DNA of 64,000 nucleotides, taken from contig NC_066287.1 in NCBI RefSeq assembly GCF_905404315.1, forward strand, positions 8,432,001-8,496,000, read 5' to 3'. Positions within the stretch are counted from its first letter, which is position 1. Each line of letters starts with the position of its first letter. The position numbers and the translations under genes were made by a program. The DNA comes from Leptidea sinapis (taxonomy: Eukaryota; Arthropoda; Insecta; Lepidoptera; Pieridae). Below the pieces are notes generated by a model that did not search any database, was not told the DNA's origin, and was given only the letters and a program-made list of their open reading frames with translations. This document shows positions 32,173 to 43,471 of the stretch, one piece after another.

Positions 32173-35100
32173 ATGGCAGCATATAACAGTTTTGAAGATC
32201 TTGATGAAGAAGTTAAAGAACTATTAGAAAATTACAAACATAGGAAAGCTACAGTCTATGAGCCTTGTACAACCAAAAATTTTAAAGAATGTTTAGTAGG
32301 TCTTTCTGAGGTTAGTACTACTACTACTAATAATAACTGTACCACCTATTTTAATAATTCCATTGTAAGATAAATGGGTTCATTAATTATTTATTTCAGG
32401 AATTGAGTCTTTTCAACATTAGTTATATATTCAATCCTCATGTTGATGTAATAGAGAATACAATTTATCCAGATGCTCTGATAAATCTTGTAAATGCTGC
32501 ATGGGCATTGCTACATCACCACAAAAATGTAATTCAAAAGGCAGATAGCCTCAAAGAGAGAAACCATACGCTTGAACAAAACAACAAACAAATTAATGTA
32601 AGTACCTTCCTATATTATATTTCTTTAGAAATAACTTAACTGTAACTAATGCCTTAACCTTTAATCAGTTAAATTTAAGTATCAGAATGAAGCAACTGTG
32701 AATACATTCATACAAACATAATTGAACGTAGTTCCTGAAAAACGTCCAAGCCCCAAACATCACATTTTAAGAAATTTGTGTTTAAAGGTTAATAAATATT
32801 AGTGTATTCCATACTACTTTGGGCTACTAAGTCATGATGTCATTTAAAGAGTGACAGTGATCAGGCGACCAGTCTGTTCTTAACTCAATTTCGAGTTTGG
32901 TTTGAAACACTTTTCTGGGGTTACATCCAATTCTTATTAAATTTAAAATTTTATAAAATATTCAATTAATTATTATTCAGTGGATTGGTTTATATGTTAT
33001 AATAAAAAACAATATTTACTAAAGCTTAATTCAATTCGCTTGTTATGGTCATGCAGGGTGCATTACAAAAATTTAAGGATAAGTTAAACAATGAGAAAAA
33101 TGAATCAAGAGCATGTGTTGCTTCTGCACAAAGAGTGTCTGATCAATCAAATGAGGTATATCAGAAGTTATCGGAGACACGCAACAAGCTAAATCAAGTA
33201 TTAAAGCAGAAGGAAACAAATGAAAAGGTGTTGCAGTACAAAATCACTAAATTGAAACTAGAAAATGAAAAACTAACAGACAGGCTACGAAATAAATCTA
33301 GTATGTATAGAATTAATTTATTACAAATATATATTAAACTGTTTTTAAAAAAGTATACAGTGTGGCGCTAAAATGGTGTCATTAAAATAACACGCGGGTA
33401 GAACTATGTAACCATAATCATAAAAAAATATTCATAAATAAAATAGATAATTCACTGAAATAAATAAATTTTCCGTAATATCATTTTGGAACAACCTGTA
33501 AGATATGTAGTAGCCCTGCGCTATTGTAGCCACTGATATGGTGTTATAAAAATGAGATGCATACTGTGATGCTGCGGTGATTAAAATTTTGTTTCCTAGA
33601 TATATAATTTGTTTTGAAAATTTCAATTATTTACTTTAAACCTAAGAATATTTCTTTCATGATTAAGGTTAGATAGCTATAGCTGTGTGTTCTTTTAATG
33701 TCGCCATTTTATTGTCATGCTGTATATATCTTTTTAGCATCCCTTCAGAAGCCCTTGCTTGAACCAAACTGCAACAGAGCTTCCTTGCACACAATATTTC
33801 TAGCACAGTACGACTTGGGATGACTTTGGTTGGGGTGGCAGCTCCTTTGTCCTACTCTTCTATAAAAATAAAAATTAATTTAATATATCATTGTATTGAT
33901 TGTTCCTAATCTTGTTTTATTTAAACATTAGGTTTCTGCATTACCTAGGGCAGATCACAGCCCTGGTTCGATGCGTCGGTTGAAGCATCTGACTGCAAAA
34001 AACAGGCGTATCGAACTTGGGTTGCGGCGCTGAGCTCAAAAGATATGAACTGCCAAGTTCTAAAGAGGAAACATAACCGTGCCTCCAGATTTTTTAAGCG
34101 GCAAATCGCCCGTGCGAATTCGAAGCACATCGTCAAAATCGCAGCTTTCCAGTTACCCGACCGGAACACGCAAGTTCTGGTCGTTGTCGAAAGCTGCTCT
34201 TGGTAAACCAGCTTCAATGTTGTCCAATTTAACCCCCAAAAGACTCAAGTTTGCGCATTTACCACTAAAAAACCCATTTGTCGTATCACCGCTCTTCGAC
34301 AACACTTCCCTTAAAGCCTCGCCTAGTATCGGAATACTGGGTTTCGAAATCTCGAGCGATTGCCAATTCCGTGGCCATCTGGAGGGCAAAGCCAAATTGG
34401 CTTCGAATAAGCTGGGCGTCATTAATAGAGCACGGAAATACTACAAGCCGGCCCACATTCTAGCGCTCTACAAAGCGCAGGTCCGGCCACACATGGAGTA
34501 TTGCTGTCATCTCTGGTCTAGCGCACCCCATTATCAGCTCGATCCATTTGACAACGTGCAACGCAGAGCAGCTCGAATTGTCGGGGACCCAGTGCTCTGT
34601 GAACGGCTGGATCACTTGGCGTTGCGTAGAGACGTCGTTTCATTGTGTGTCTTCTACCGCATTTATCACGGGGAGTGTTCTGAAGAGCTGTTTAACCTGA
34701 TTCCTGCCGCCGAATTCCTCAAGTTAGGATATTATTCCCACCATCTGGATGTGTGGCGGTCCTCCACAGAGCGGTTTTCAAGGAGCTTGAGTGGAATAAG
34801 CTTCCTTGTGCGGTGTTTCCGGGACGATACGACATGGGTGCCATCAAAAAAAGCACGTACACCTTCCTTAAAGGCCGGCAACGCTCTTGTGATTCCTTTG
34901 CTGTTGCAAGAGACTGAGGGCGGTGATCACTTAACACCAGGTGACCCGTTCGCTCGTTTGTCCTCCTATTCCATAAAAAAATAACTATTGAAGGTCATCA
35001 TATCTTTGAATATGCATTTTCTCAAAATTGATTTCCTTAAAATTTCTTTTTGATGTAATTTCTTATACTACTACCACTTTGGTAACAAATCGCGCTCTGA

Positions 35101-35689
35101 GAGAGAAGAAGCGGCAAAAGAAACTGCCAGCATTCTTTTTTTGTGCTCTTTGTAATAAAATATATAGTATTGTACTGTCAAAGTTCCATCACAGTTTTCA
35201 TTTCCTTCTAACCTTTAAAATTTTAGATTCTCTCATAGAATGTTTGTTGCTTTGAGGCCACTGAGTGCTATAACTTACCAAAACCCCACCAAAGGGTAGG
35301 TGATTTGATCTAGCCCTATTACTCAACTTTTATAATTCACTGGATGTCAGTGGGCAACTGAAAAAAGTAGATAGGAAACAATAAATGTTGATTGAGTCCG
35401 TATAATAAATTTGATGCCCACAGCCGCATTTGTTATTGCTGATTTGGATAAATCTTGGACACTTATCAGTAGAATGATAAATAATTAAATGTTTAAATTA
35501 ACAGGTGGATACACCCCATGTGCAGAAATATGTGACTCAACAATTGTACAATTGAAGGAGCGAGAGAGAAAACAAAGACAAGTGATAAGTCAACTCCAGT
35601 CAAGCAATCAAGAGCTTATCAGAGAGGTACTTGCTATAAAAGAAGAAGTGCTATTGGCTGGCCTTAGTGATGTACATTTGAAGGATTAA
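32173..35689 (+). CDS. Coiled-coil protein, tentatively ADIP/SSX2IP-like, 4 exons
   Basis: Exons 32173-32310, 32400-32597, 33057-33300 and 35505-35689 join in frame to 254 residues with a TAA stop; all introns are GT..AG. The N-terminus is acidic (FEDLDEEVKELLENY). Residues ~47-75 (LSLFNISYIFNPHVD and following) are a small helical block. From ~85 onward the protein is a heptad-rich coiled coil (LQKFKDKLNNEKNES, KLSETRNKLNQVLKQK, LKERERKQRQVISQLQSS). The globular block plus coiled-coil order, and text similar to the ADIP domain (NxxYxxL..LVNxxWxLL), point to afadin- and alpha-actinin-binding protein (SSX2IP/Msd1-like), which anchors microtubules at centrosomes and links to adherens junctions. 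The similarity is modest, so another centrosomal coiled-coil family is possible. Intron 3 carries a LINE insertion; a small exon there could be missed. Confidence 0.6.
33950..34985 (+). mobile_element. Family A LINE, 3' half, relatively young copy (ADIP-like intron 3)
   Basis: A 301-codon plus frame (34079-34984) is almost uninterrupted: SPSIGILGFEISSDCQFRGH, GKAKLASNKLGVINRARKYY, HILALYKAQVRPHMEYCCHL and VQRRAARIVGDPVLCERLDH, then the C-terminal tail. Ends in GGTGATCACTTAACACCAGG and TCCATAAAAAAAT. The 5' edge (33950-34230) carries a CTGCAAAAAACAGGCG region that reads like the RT of a related LINE in another frame. Among family A copies here this is the least decayed. Confidence 0.85.
35005..35225 (-). 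mobile_element. Family G LINE 3' UTR, minus strand
   Basis: The complement of the tail that follows the EN/RT element at 51690-51920: shared pieces include TTTCTCAAAATTGATTTCCT, GAGAGAGAAGAAGCGGCAAA and GAAACTGCCAGCATTC. Only the 3' end is present, inserted just right of the family A copy. Confidence 0.8.
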
Positions 35690-35944
35690 TTTTTATATTT
35701 TCTTATTATGCCTTTAATATGGCATGATTTTGATCTTGTTGACTTGAAGGATAGATATTTTATCTCAGAAACTTCTTTTGTCTAAGATTGTATATTTTGC
35801 ATTGTGTTTGAGAGAATGTAAATACTATGTAATGAGGGGCAGGACTGCCTAGGTGAAAATTGAAATTTAGTTTAGTATGAGACACAGTGATTTGAAATAA
35901 GTTTGAAATAGTAGTAATTATAGTATTGTGATTGGTGACGAAGT

Positions 35945-36205
35945 ATATGAAATCAAATCAATCACAACAAATCACTTTATACCTATAGGTATACCGGGTA
36001 CCTGTAGGTCAAGGAAATTACACTTATGAATGTCAAAAAATTATTGTATCTACCGCTACTTCGTAAAGGGTTGAGCTAATGAGAAGACGAAGCAAGAAAC
36101 TCATTGCTACTCTTTTACATCAAGATTTACATTTTCATTGTTTTACAAATCATTTCAATTACAATATAATATGTAAAGTGATGCAACAAACATATTCAAA
36201 AGTCA
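35945..36205 (+). repeat. Family F repeat copy
   Basis: AAATCACTTTATACCTATAG, then AGGAAATTACACTTATGAAT, then GAAACTCATTGCTACTCTTT; the last portion resembles 47120-47160 (AGAAACTCAACGGCCACTCT). Likely the left and middle part of the family F unit. Confidence 0.5.
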
Positions 36206-36209
36206 TAAT

Positions 36210-37940
36210 ATAATCCAGCTCAGTTTGAAAGTATTCATCCTGGCTCTTTGCCAGTTATAAGTCCGGTATTACAAGAGAACAACGGTGGACTAATGTATGT
36301 TTCCTTGTATTGGATATGAGTGAAGTGTGTAAAAAGTGAAATTGCACAAAAGATTTCTCATGACAATTATTATAATTTGACAATGCCAAGAGCTGAAGGT
36401 TGTATAGTGGCTTGGCTTTTTATTTTTACCTCAAAAATTTTAAATATTTGATCTACAAGTTATATTAAGTATTCATGGGCTATTTTATAAAACTCTACAT
36501 ACGAAATTGCTATGGGTTCAGGCATTAAGTCCAAAGCAAATATGTTCAATTCCACACACACAATAATTTCGATTATAACATTATAACAGAACATTATAAT
36601 TTCACATGTGTGTGTGTTTAAGTTTCATCACCATGTTTTCCTTCACAGTAAGAGTGTGGCATAAATATAAAAATTTATTAAAATAAAATAAAATAAAATT
36701 TGCAATTTTAGGTTTATTCATGTTGGTCTTTTATGGCATCTAGATTCAATAGTGTGGTTCCGGTTATAGTACATACAATATTAGGAGTCATATAAAACTT
36801 ACATTATTAATTTTCAAATAAATATATTATAAATTGATAACAGCCATAGTTTCTAAACCTTATTTTGCTCACCGCCTCCTTTTGAGAATATGTTTTTTTC
36901 TAGAGTATTTTCGTGTATTTTTTGCCTTTTTAGACTATATTTTTTAATCTACCCACACCCCATCTGCGCCATCTCAATGCCCCCTAATTTTCTCTGGGTC
37001 TTCTACTGCGCCCCCAAAAGTCACAAACGCCCACAAGGGGGCGCTATCGCCCACGTTGAGAACCTATGGTCATACCACAATTATGGAAGGAAAACAAACA
37101 AATAAAATTTATTTAGCGGTATTCGTTACAACCTGTTTCGATTACAAAAGAATACATAAAAGGCCTCCAGAGGTGTTTCTGTGTATGAATTACTTCTACC
37201 AGTCAGTTACTTTCTACTAGATGGCGCTGTGTCAATAAAGAAATATAAAAGCGGCCGAAAGTCGAAATAACTGCAGGGGCCCACATTACCACCCTCTTTT
37301 CTACTGTGCAGTAAGTGTAAGTGATTATGGAAGTTTTCTAAAATAACATTTCATCTTAGTATTGTAATTGTTATGTTTAATATGCCTGATATTAGTTATA
37401 AAAGGTTTGGATTCCCCAAGACTTTTATTAAATTAAAAACTACCTATAAATACCTACATAGAAGGTTCTTATTTTTTTACATAGAGATTGGATCTTATAA
37501 TGAGTGTAAGAATTTATATATTAGTGACTAAAGTTACCATTAACTTAACAGCTTTAAAATTTCTATACTATAAGGTTTTATATGTATTTGTTGACTGCTA
37601 ATTAATCAGTATTATTTTAGTTTAAGTGAAAACCTGAACGCACATTGTATGTGATTTGAAACAGCTGTGTTTGATGTGGTTTTTCTTTTAAAATAAGTAG
37701 GTTTTAAGTGTTTGAACTTCGACAAGATTCATCCAAAGACATATATAAGTAATATTATAAGCACAAATAAATCAACGGACATCAAAATAGATACGTACTT
37801 ACTTTTAACATTTATGTTTGTAATTAATTGTAAGTAAATAAGTTTTTATATTATTATGTACCTGCTGACTGCTGTTATATAAATGTATAATAAAATATGT
37901 TGTATAAGATGATAATTTTATGCTAACAATTTTACAACAA
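36210..37940. other. Spacer downstream of the ADIP-like gene
   Basis: AT-rich, with a GCGCCCCCAAAAGTC/GGGGGCGC region near 37010-37050 of the kind seen at hAT element ends, and a TATAAAAG motif at 37246. Neither can be tied to a gene or a complete element. Nothing coding recognised. Confidence 0.4.
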
Positions 37941-37942
37941 TA

Positions 37943-38245
37943 CTAGCTGTCCCAGCAAACGTTGTATTGCCGATATTAAAATCGCGATACAAAAAAAACT
38001 GTTGATTGTAGATAGGTGAAAATTTGAAGTTGTGTGTATTTTTTAATGTTGACTCATAATCAAACAAATTAAAAAAAATGTAAAAAAAATCGTGTGGACC
38101 ACCCTTAACATTTAGGGGGATGAAAAAAAAAAGTCCGATTCTCAGACCTACTAAATATGCACTCAAAATTTAATGAGAATCGGTCAAACCGTTTCGGAGG
38201 AGTTCAATGTTTAACACCATGACACACAATTTTATATATTAGGTA
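37943..38245 (+). mobile_element. Family C dispersed repeat, copy 2
   Basis: CTAGCTGTCCCAGCAAACGT at the start; GAATCGGTCAAACCGTTTCG and GGAGGAGTTCAATG near the end. About 300 bp, ending 150 bp before the Academ-like element. Confidence 0.65.
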
Positions 38246-38398
38246 TACATAGGTAATAACACATACAATCTGTTTCGTCAAGACTTCGTAAAACAATTAA
38301 TTTTATGACATTTCTACGGAATTATTCTAATAAAGAAACTTTACTTCTAGTTTACACCGCACTTTTCCAATCTCTACTCCTCTATTGCATTGACTCTT

Positions 38399-38906
38399 TA
38401 GCCCAGTCATATTAGGGCTTTCACCTCGGAATGAAAGATAATAAGCTGCAAATTGGTATGAACCTTTGTTTTGTCATTCTAAATGTTGTCTCAAAAGTCA
38501 CAAAAATCGGTTTTTCGCGAATATCTGGCTTCCTATCGGTTAAATGAGATTTGCATTTATTATAAAAGTTGTAGGCTATAAAATTCCCTACAACTTTTGT
38601 TTAAACTTTTTTTTCATACGACCAACCGTTTTGAAGGTAGAGCGCGAAGTGCACATCGTACAGTCATATACGGCCTAATGCAAGGTCAAGCGTGAGTTAT
38701 GGTTATCAGTACGTTATAAAGTCAATTATTTACTTGGAAATTATAATTATTAAACAATGCCTATTATTTATGTACTAACTATTAATTATTTATATTTAAT
38801 TGAAGTAAGTAACTTGATTATTTATATATAATTATTCATATTTAACTATTTAAGTATAAAATATTATTAATTCTGGATTATATATTTTAGTTTTATTTTA
38901 AGTTAA
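38399..38906. repeat. Left terminal inverted repeat of the Academ-like element
   Basis: Complementary to 43685-44248 along its length. Compared with the right arm it lacks about 57 bp after CTCAAAAGTCACAA and is shortened near TTAGGGCTTTCACC. The missing block is flanked by AAAG(G/T)TCACAA direct repeats, consistent with a slippage or recombination deletion. Confidence 0.9.
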
Positions 38907-39042
38907 AATGATAGTAAGAGTATAGTTTACACATATTTTTATTTATTATTAAATACGGCATAATATACATTTATCAAAATGTGAGTTCAAATATCAAAAG
39001 TATCTTTGTTGATTTTAATTGTAATGAAATTGGAAATGGAAG

Positions 39043-40758
39043 CTAATTATCTTCTTCTTCTTCGTCTTCTTCTTGTCGCTCAAAAATGTTCGATTCATTG
39101 TCATCATCCTCATTATCTGTCATGTTCATCTCCAAACCTTCCAGAATATCGGGATCATATGTATTTTCTTCATCGGGATTACTTGGATACAGTGAAGCGT
39201 TGAGGCAAGCTTGTCCGTTGCACTGGCCGCAAGCTAAAGAACATTGTAGCCCTGATTTTCTGCATCCACAGCGGGAACCACAACCATTTTTGCAATTGCA
39301 AAATATTACGTTTAGTAGTTCGGCTGGTGCTGGAGGTAATAACGTTCGTATGGGCTCCAGGATTTCATTTTCAAGCATCCAGCCCCATTCTTGAGGTTCT
39401 AAGTCCTTCCCTAACCACGTTTGAATCTGGTAGTAGACACGTTTTATGTGTTGATGAGCTGCTACACTTGTTGGTGGAAGTGTTGACAGTTGTACAGGTT
39501 TATTTAGTTTTGTAAATTTGATGAATTGCGTGTAGCGGAAATGATCAATGTTGTCCTCAGATTTTGGAGCATTATATAATGCCAACAAGATGCGCACTCC
39601 ATTTTCTAATAATGTTTGTTTTGGGCAGTTTTCTTGTTGAAATACTTCCACCAGTTTATCTAAATCAGGAATTTTTTCCAATGCTCTAGTAACAGTTTTT
39701 TTTCCTTTTTTAAATAGCGCAGAAGTCGTGTCACAGCCACTGAATGCGTGTAAAAATAAAATGTGCTTTTTAGTACGAGGATATTGGTCAAAACTTTTAG
39801 TAGAATATATTTGTGTTTTGACATTGCCTTTGCCAACTTTTTTCAAAAAAATTTCCTGATGATGTGACTGAGTACGTCCAATTAAAATAACGAGCAAATC
39901 GATATCTTCTCCTATGATGACAGCAGTCTTTTGATGTTCTGATAAGGCAATAGCTGTGTCAATGATGAGAACATCAGCATCATCTCTGGCTTGTTTTGTT
40001 GTGATATTAACAGTTTTAAATTTTTCAACAAGCATGTCGATAATTTTTTTTTTATTAGACCGATTTGATAAAAATTTTTCTTGACTGATTGGCACAACCA
40101 TTGTTTCGTCAAAACAAACTTCATATGATTTTGAAAGTGCAGCAGTTCTTCTTCGTTGTTCCAGTGCTTTAATATTTTTACTATAGTCCGAATATCCGTC
40201 AAATACAACAACAATTGCTGAGCCATAATGTGTTTGTAAATATTTAATGTACTTATTTAAAATAATAGAGAAAGTATCGTCTTTGCTCCATACGACGCGA
40301 TGCAGAAGAATTCCACCATCGATGATGTATGTTACATTATTTTCATCAAGATCGATAACGACAGGCATCATATTGTCATATAATGTTGCTTTCGTGGTTT
40401 TTCTCATGGCATTACTATCAAATAAAGATGTCGGATACGGGCTTAGTTCATACTGAAGATATTCTTGTAAATTACTTTCAAATTTTTTGCTTACAGTTAT
40501 TCTCTGGAAAAGTAACATTGGATCTATAGAAACTTTACAATCATTAATTTTGACAGATTTGTTAATGGCTGAAAGCGGTAAAACCTTATCGACGCGTTTT
40601 AACTTTATTTCGTTGAAGTTCAAACCAGTTATCTTTACCATAGATTGCAATCCGATTTCATGGGCTCGGTGACAATTAATTTGGTCATTTCCAACGATTC
40701 CTGAAGCTAAGGATACCAACTGATTCGTATTTGGAAAGGGATTAGAAGCGTAAACCAA
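39043..40758 (-). CDS. Academ-like ORF, C-terminal part: XPG/FEN1-like nuclease and Cys8 cluster
   Basis: A 571-codon frame. Candidate metal-binding acidic residues of an XPG/FEN1 (PIN-fold) nuclease appear in order: IIDGG (~D147), VVFDGYSD (~D187), RDDADVLIID (~259-262), IIGEDIDLLVIL (~284-287) and FSGCDTTSALFKKGKK (~339-354), where the last resembles the GCD plus helix-turn-helix segment of FEN1. Residues 487-518 are a Cys cluster (CNCKNGCGSRCGCRKSG.., then CSLACGQC). The C-terminal ~40 residues are highly acidic. It overlaps the preceding frame by 52 nt, and its homology begins before its apparent start, so it continues the same protein after a frameshift near 40730 in a GGTT repeat. Catalytic residues look intact. 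Confidence 0.8.
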   Translation of the reverse strand: MVYASNPFPNTNQLVSLASGIVGNDQINCHRAHEIGLQSMVKITGLNFNEIKLKRVDKVLPLSAINKSVKINDCKVSIDPMLLFQRITVSKKFESNLQEYLQYELSPYPTSLFDSNAMRKTTKATLYDNMMPVVIDLDENNVTYIIDGGILLHRVVWSKDDTFSIILNKYIKYLQTHYGSAIVVVFDGYSDYSKNIKALEQRRRTAALSKSYEVCFDETMVVPISQEKFLSNRSNKKKIIDMLVEKFKTVNITTKQARDDADVLIIDTAIALSEHQKTAVIIGEDIDLLVILIGRTQSHHQEIFLKKVGKGNVKTQIYSTKSFDQYPRTKKHILFLHAFSGCDTTSALFKKGKKTVTRALEKIPDLDKLVEVFQQENCPKQTLLENGVRILLALYNAPKSEDNIDHFRYTQFIKFTKLNKPVQLSTLPPTSVAAHQHIKRVYYQIQTWLGKDLEPQEWGWMLENEILEPIRTLLPPAPAELLNVIFCNCKNGCGSRCGCRKSGLQCSLACGQCNGQACLNASLYPSNPDEENTYDPDILEGLEMNMTDNEDDDNESNIFERQEEDEEEEDN

Positions 40759-41414
40759 CCAACCAGTTCATTTACATCAGTATCATCCCTTTTTATTCGT
40801 GAATCTCTAGCATCAACATGTTGGTCCACAGAATCTAAAGAAATGTTACAAAACCGTTCAATTTCTTCACAAATTGTATTCGTGGCATACATAGCATATA
40901 CCCACTTACATAGAACACTTTCTTGTGTACTTCGGCCTCGAGATACTCCTCCTTCTGTCTTCATAGATTTCATCAGACTTTGCTCGATTACCATGTCTGT
41001 CCATGTACCAGAATTGAATTTTTCTGTTCGTTTTACAGTAAAGAATCCGTTTTTAAAGTTCTCAAAAGCCTGTTGATCCATTGTCTCCTCAAGTTTTAAC
41101 ATATCTTGAAGATACAAATGAGCTGATTTCGCATATAGGAAATGACCACCAGCATGAAAATAGGGCAGCATTTTTCGCACTGCATCCAAATGTTCTTGAA
41201 AAAGTCCCAGCCTTTCAGCGCGAATGAAATCTAGGGCTATTGATACCATTTCAAAATATTGCACCCATAACTGTGCCGTGGGACCTCGAGCTTTTAATTC
41301 TTTTAGTTTATCCTGAAATTGATCAACTAACGAGTTGGAGCTGCTCGTACATCCTTCAACATCTTCGTAGGAAACATCGCGACTAGTTATCTGTTCAATT
41401 AACTCATCTAACAC
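40707..41414 (-). CDS. Academ-like ORF, middle part
   Basis: A 235-codon frame with family text GPTAQLWVQYFEMVSIALDF, ERLGLFQEHLDAVRKMLPYF, HFLYAKSAHLYLQDMLKLEE and GGVSRGRSTQESVLCKWVYA. This stretch is conserved in large uncharacterised animal proteins that carry the same neighbours on both sides. It overlaps the upstream frame by 7 nt at a TGTGTG repeat and has no good start of its own, so it is best read as the middle of one protein broken by single-step frameshifts at both ends. No separate function assigned. Confidence 0.75.
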   Translation of the reverse strand: MLDELIEQITSRDVSYEDVEGCTSSSNSLVDQFQDKLKELKARGPTAQLWVQYFEMVSIALDFIRAERLGLFQEHLDAVRKMLPYFHAGGHFLYAKSAHLYLQDMLKLEETMDQQAFENFKNGFFTVKRTEKFNSGTWTDMVIEQSLMKSMKTEGGVSRGRSTQESVLCKWVYAMYATNTICEEIERFCNISLDSVDQHVDARDSRIKRDDTDVNELVGWFTLLIPFQIRISWYP

Positions 41415-43471
41415 ACAATTTTCATCTCTTCAAAAATCTTTATTGATAATGCAAGTCGTAATAATATATGGCCTCTGATACTTTTTGCATAAGCGTGACC
41501 ATTCAACATTTTGTCGACCGAATTTGTAGCATATATTTTACTTAAAGCTTCCTTGAGACCACTACCGTCCATTACATGTCCTATGCATCCAAGAAAAGAC
41601 ATGAGCATATGAAATCCTCCAAGTTTGACAACTGTTTTAGACAAGTCTGAGTTTGCATCTGACGCAGCAACCATTTCACGTGCTTTTGAGTACAGGGGCT
41701 GATCAAATGTAATTATGCACGTTTTTTGTTGATGTGACTTGGCAATATTTATAGCACTATGTAAAGTTGTATAAATTGTGTCTAAATTACTGGCAGGATG
41801 ATCAATGAAAGGTAGAAATATAACCTGAGAAGTTGAAAATTTTTGATTATTTTTCGTAAGTTGTTGAAGATAGCCATTCCACCCTCGCAACGGTGAAAGA
41901 TTCTTCCATTTTCCGTATAACCACAACAAATCAACTGCATTAAATTTTTTTTCAATCAGTACTTGATCATCATGTAGATTTTGGACTTGAATCTTGCTGT
42001 ACCCAGGTACAACTGGCTTTTCATATGCTAAAAGAGATACATGTGATATTGCTGCTAACTCTTTTGCACTCGGTTTAGTTGTACATTTTTTTATGCGATC
42101 ATCATAAATTACAGCATCTTTCGGAGTAATTATTTTTATCATTCCCATAACGTGAAGAGTATTATTACCGTCAAGAGTACTGACATTAATATCTGCATTG
42201 TCTCCAACATATTGTACCAACGCACCAGACTCTGATGGTAAAATACGAGGTTGTGGATGGTAAACTGATGAAACTTCATACTGTATGGTATTACTATATG
42301 ATGCAGCAAATCCTAAAGATGATAAAACATCCAACAATTTTTTAGACCCATATCTTCTGTGAAGAAATACGGAAAGGCCCAACAGTAGCTGTGATGAAAA
42401 TGAACGTTCTCGTATCGAAGCCATTATTGCGTGGCTAATAGATGTGCATTTCGTTTTTAAATGATCTACTTGTCCTTTTCTATTTTTTAATATCATTTCT
42501 TCCAAAAAATGTGATAATGTTTTTGGTATTTCTTCATTAATACAATCTAGCATTTTATTCGGAGGTGGATACGTTTTTGTTTCAACTACAGATGATCTGA
42601 TGTCTTCCCTAATAATAGCCGCAGCAGCTTCTACAATCCGTAGACGTTCTTCTACAGGAGTACTTTTTTTATTTTCGTACCAAGCTTTTGATAATACGTT
42701 AAGCTGTGTATCACGGAAAGATATAATTGTAAATGATCCAATTTTTTTTGTGATTATTATATCAGTTAAATACTTTTGTTGTAATTTTGTAATAATTGTC
42801 TTATCGTCAGGTATGTATTCCGTAGGGGCATCTTTAAGTTCTTTCAAAGTAAATTGAGAATCTTCATTATTTTCTATATAATAAAAAATCTCCTTCATTG
42901 CTTGAGTGACTTGATCATCTTGGCGAGGCTTTTTATCTGCAGATGGTACTCGGGTTAAAAAGTTGGTATAGCAAATAGTATGATACTTTGCTTCAGCAGC
43001 GATCAAATCATACTCGTAATATATACGTTCCTTTACTAATTCTCCTAAGGAATCGTTTCGTTCTTCTGCTCTCTTAATTACGTTGTCTTTGAATGCAAGA
43101 GTACTTACATTACTTATTGTCCGTCTATACTTTAATTTTTTTTTCTTTTCTGCTATTTCATCAGCTTCTTGGCCACAAAATAAGCATAACTTTCCAAAAT
43201 CAAAGACTTCATTTCGTTTTTTACGAGGTGCACTTGACGTTGAAGGTTCACTCTCATCTGTGCGTCGTTTTGATGCAATAATAACATTTTTACTCGTGTA
43301 CACTTTTCGACACTCGGAATGCACATTTACAGAACTTAAAGTATTTAAATAGTCTATATGTCCATCATTTCTTTCAATACTTGCAGTTTTTAAAGTTTGT
43401 AAACCACGTACGACATTCACAGAAACACCTTCTGAAAGTTTCTTATCACATATAAAACACAAATCAGCCAT
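41408..43471 (-). CDS. Academ-like ORF, N-terminal part: zinc motifs and putative transposase core
   Basis: 687 codons from ATG at 43471 (MADLCFICDKKL); the frame is open further upstream but that part lies near the inverted repeat and looks untranslated. Two zinc-like motifs: C5-x2-C8 with H51-x2-C54, and C96-x2-C99 with H164-x2-C167. A basic linker (ASKRR, APRKKR) may act in nuclear import. Candidate catalytic acids: D424 (VGDNADIN) and D590 (TFDQPLY), with KLGGFHMLMSFLGCIGHVMD after it. The spacing suggests an RNase H-fold transposase, but the third acid is not placed. Ends at TAG after EMKIVC. Confidence 0.78.
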   Translation of the reverse strand: MADLCFICDKKLSEGVSVNVVRGLQTLKTASIERNDGHIDYLNTLSSVNVHSECRKVYTSKNVIIASKRRTDESEPSTSSAPRKKRNEVFDFGKLCLFCGQEADEIAEKKKKLKYRRTISNVSTLAFKDNVIKRAEERNDSLGELVKERIYYEYDLIAAEAKYHTICYTNFLTRVPSADKKPRQDDQVTQAMKEIFYYIENNEDSQFTLKELKDAPTEYIPDDKTIITKLQQKYLTDIIITKKIGSFTIISFRDTQLNVLSKAWYENKKSTPVEERLRIVEAAAAIIREDIRSSVVETKTYPPPNKMLDCINEEIPKTLSHFLEEMILKNRKGQVDHLKTKCTSISHAIMASIRERSFSSQLLLGLSVFLHRRYGSKKLLDVLSSLGFAASYSNTIQYEVSSVYHPQPRILPSESGALVQYVGDNADINVSTLDGNNTLHVMGMIKIITPKDAVIYDDRIKKCTTKPSAKELAAISHVSLLAYEKPVVPGYSKIQVQNLHDDQVLIEKKFNAVDLLWLYGKWKNLSPLRGWNGYLQQLTKNNQKFSTSQVIFLPFIDHPASNLDTIYTTLHSAINIAKSHQQKTCIITFDQPLYSKAREMVAASDANSDLSKTVVKLGGFHMLMSFLGCIGHVMDGSGLKEALSKIYATNSVDKMLNGHAYAKSIRGHILLRLALSIKIFEEMKIVC

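Noticed and set aside
37235..37325. TATAAAAG followed by CTGTGCAGTAAGTG as a promoter plus first exon
   Set aside because: No downstream coding exon could be linked to it; it may be an LTR or chance.
39006..43352. Plus-strand frames opposite the Academ-like gene
   Set aside because: They are shadows of the minus-strand coding frames and carry no domain.
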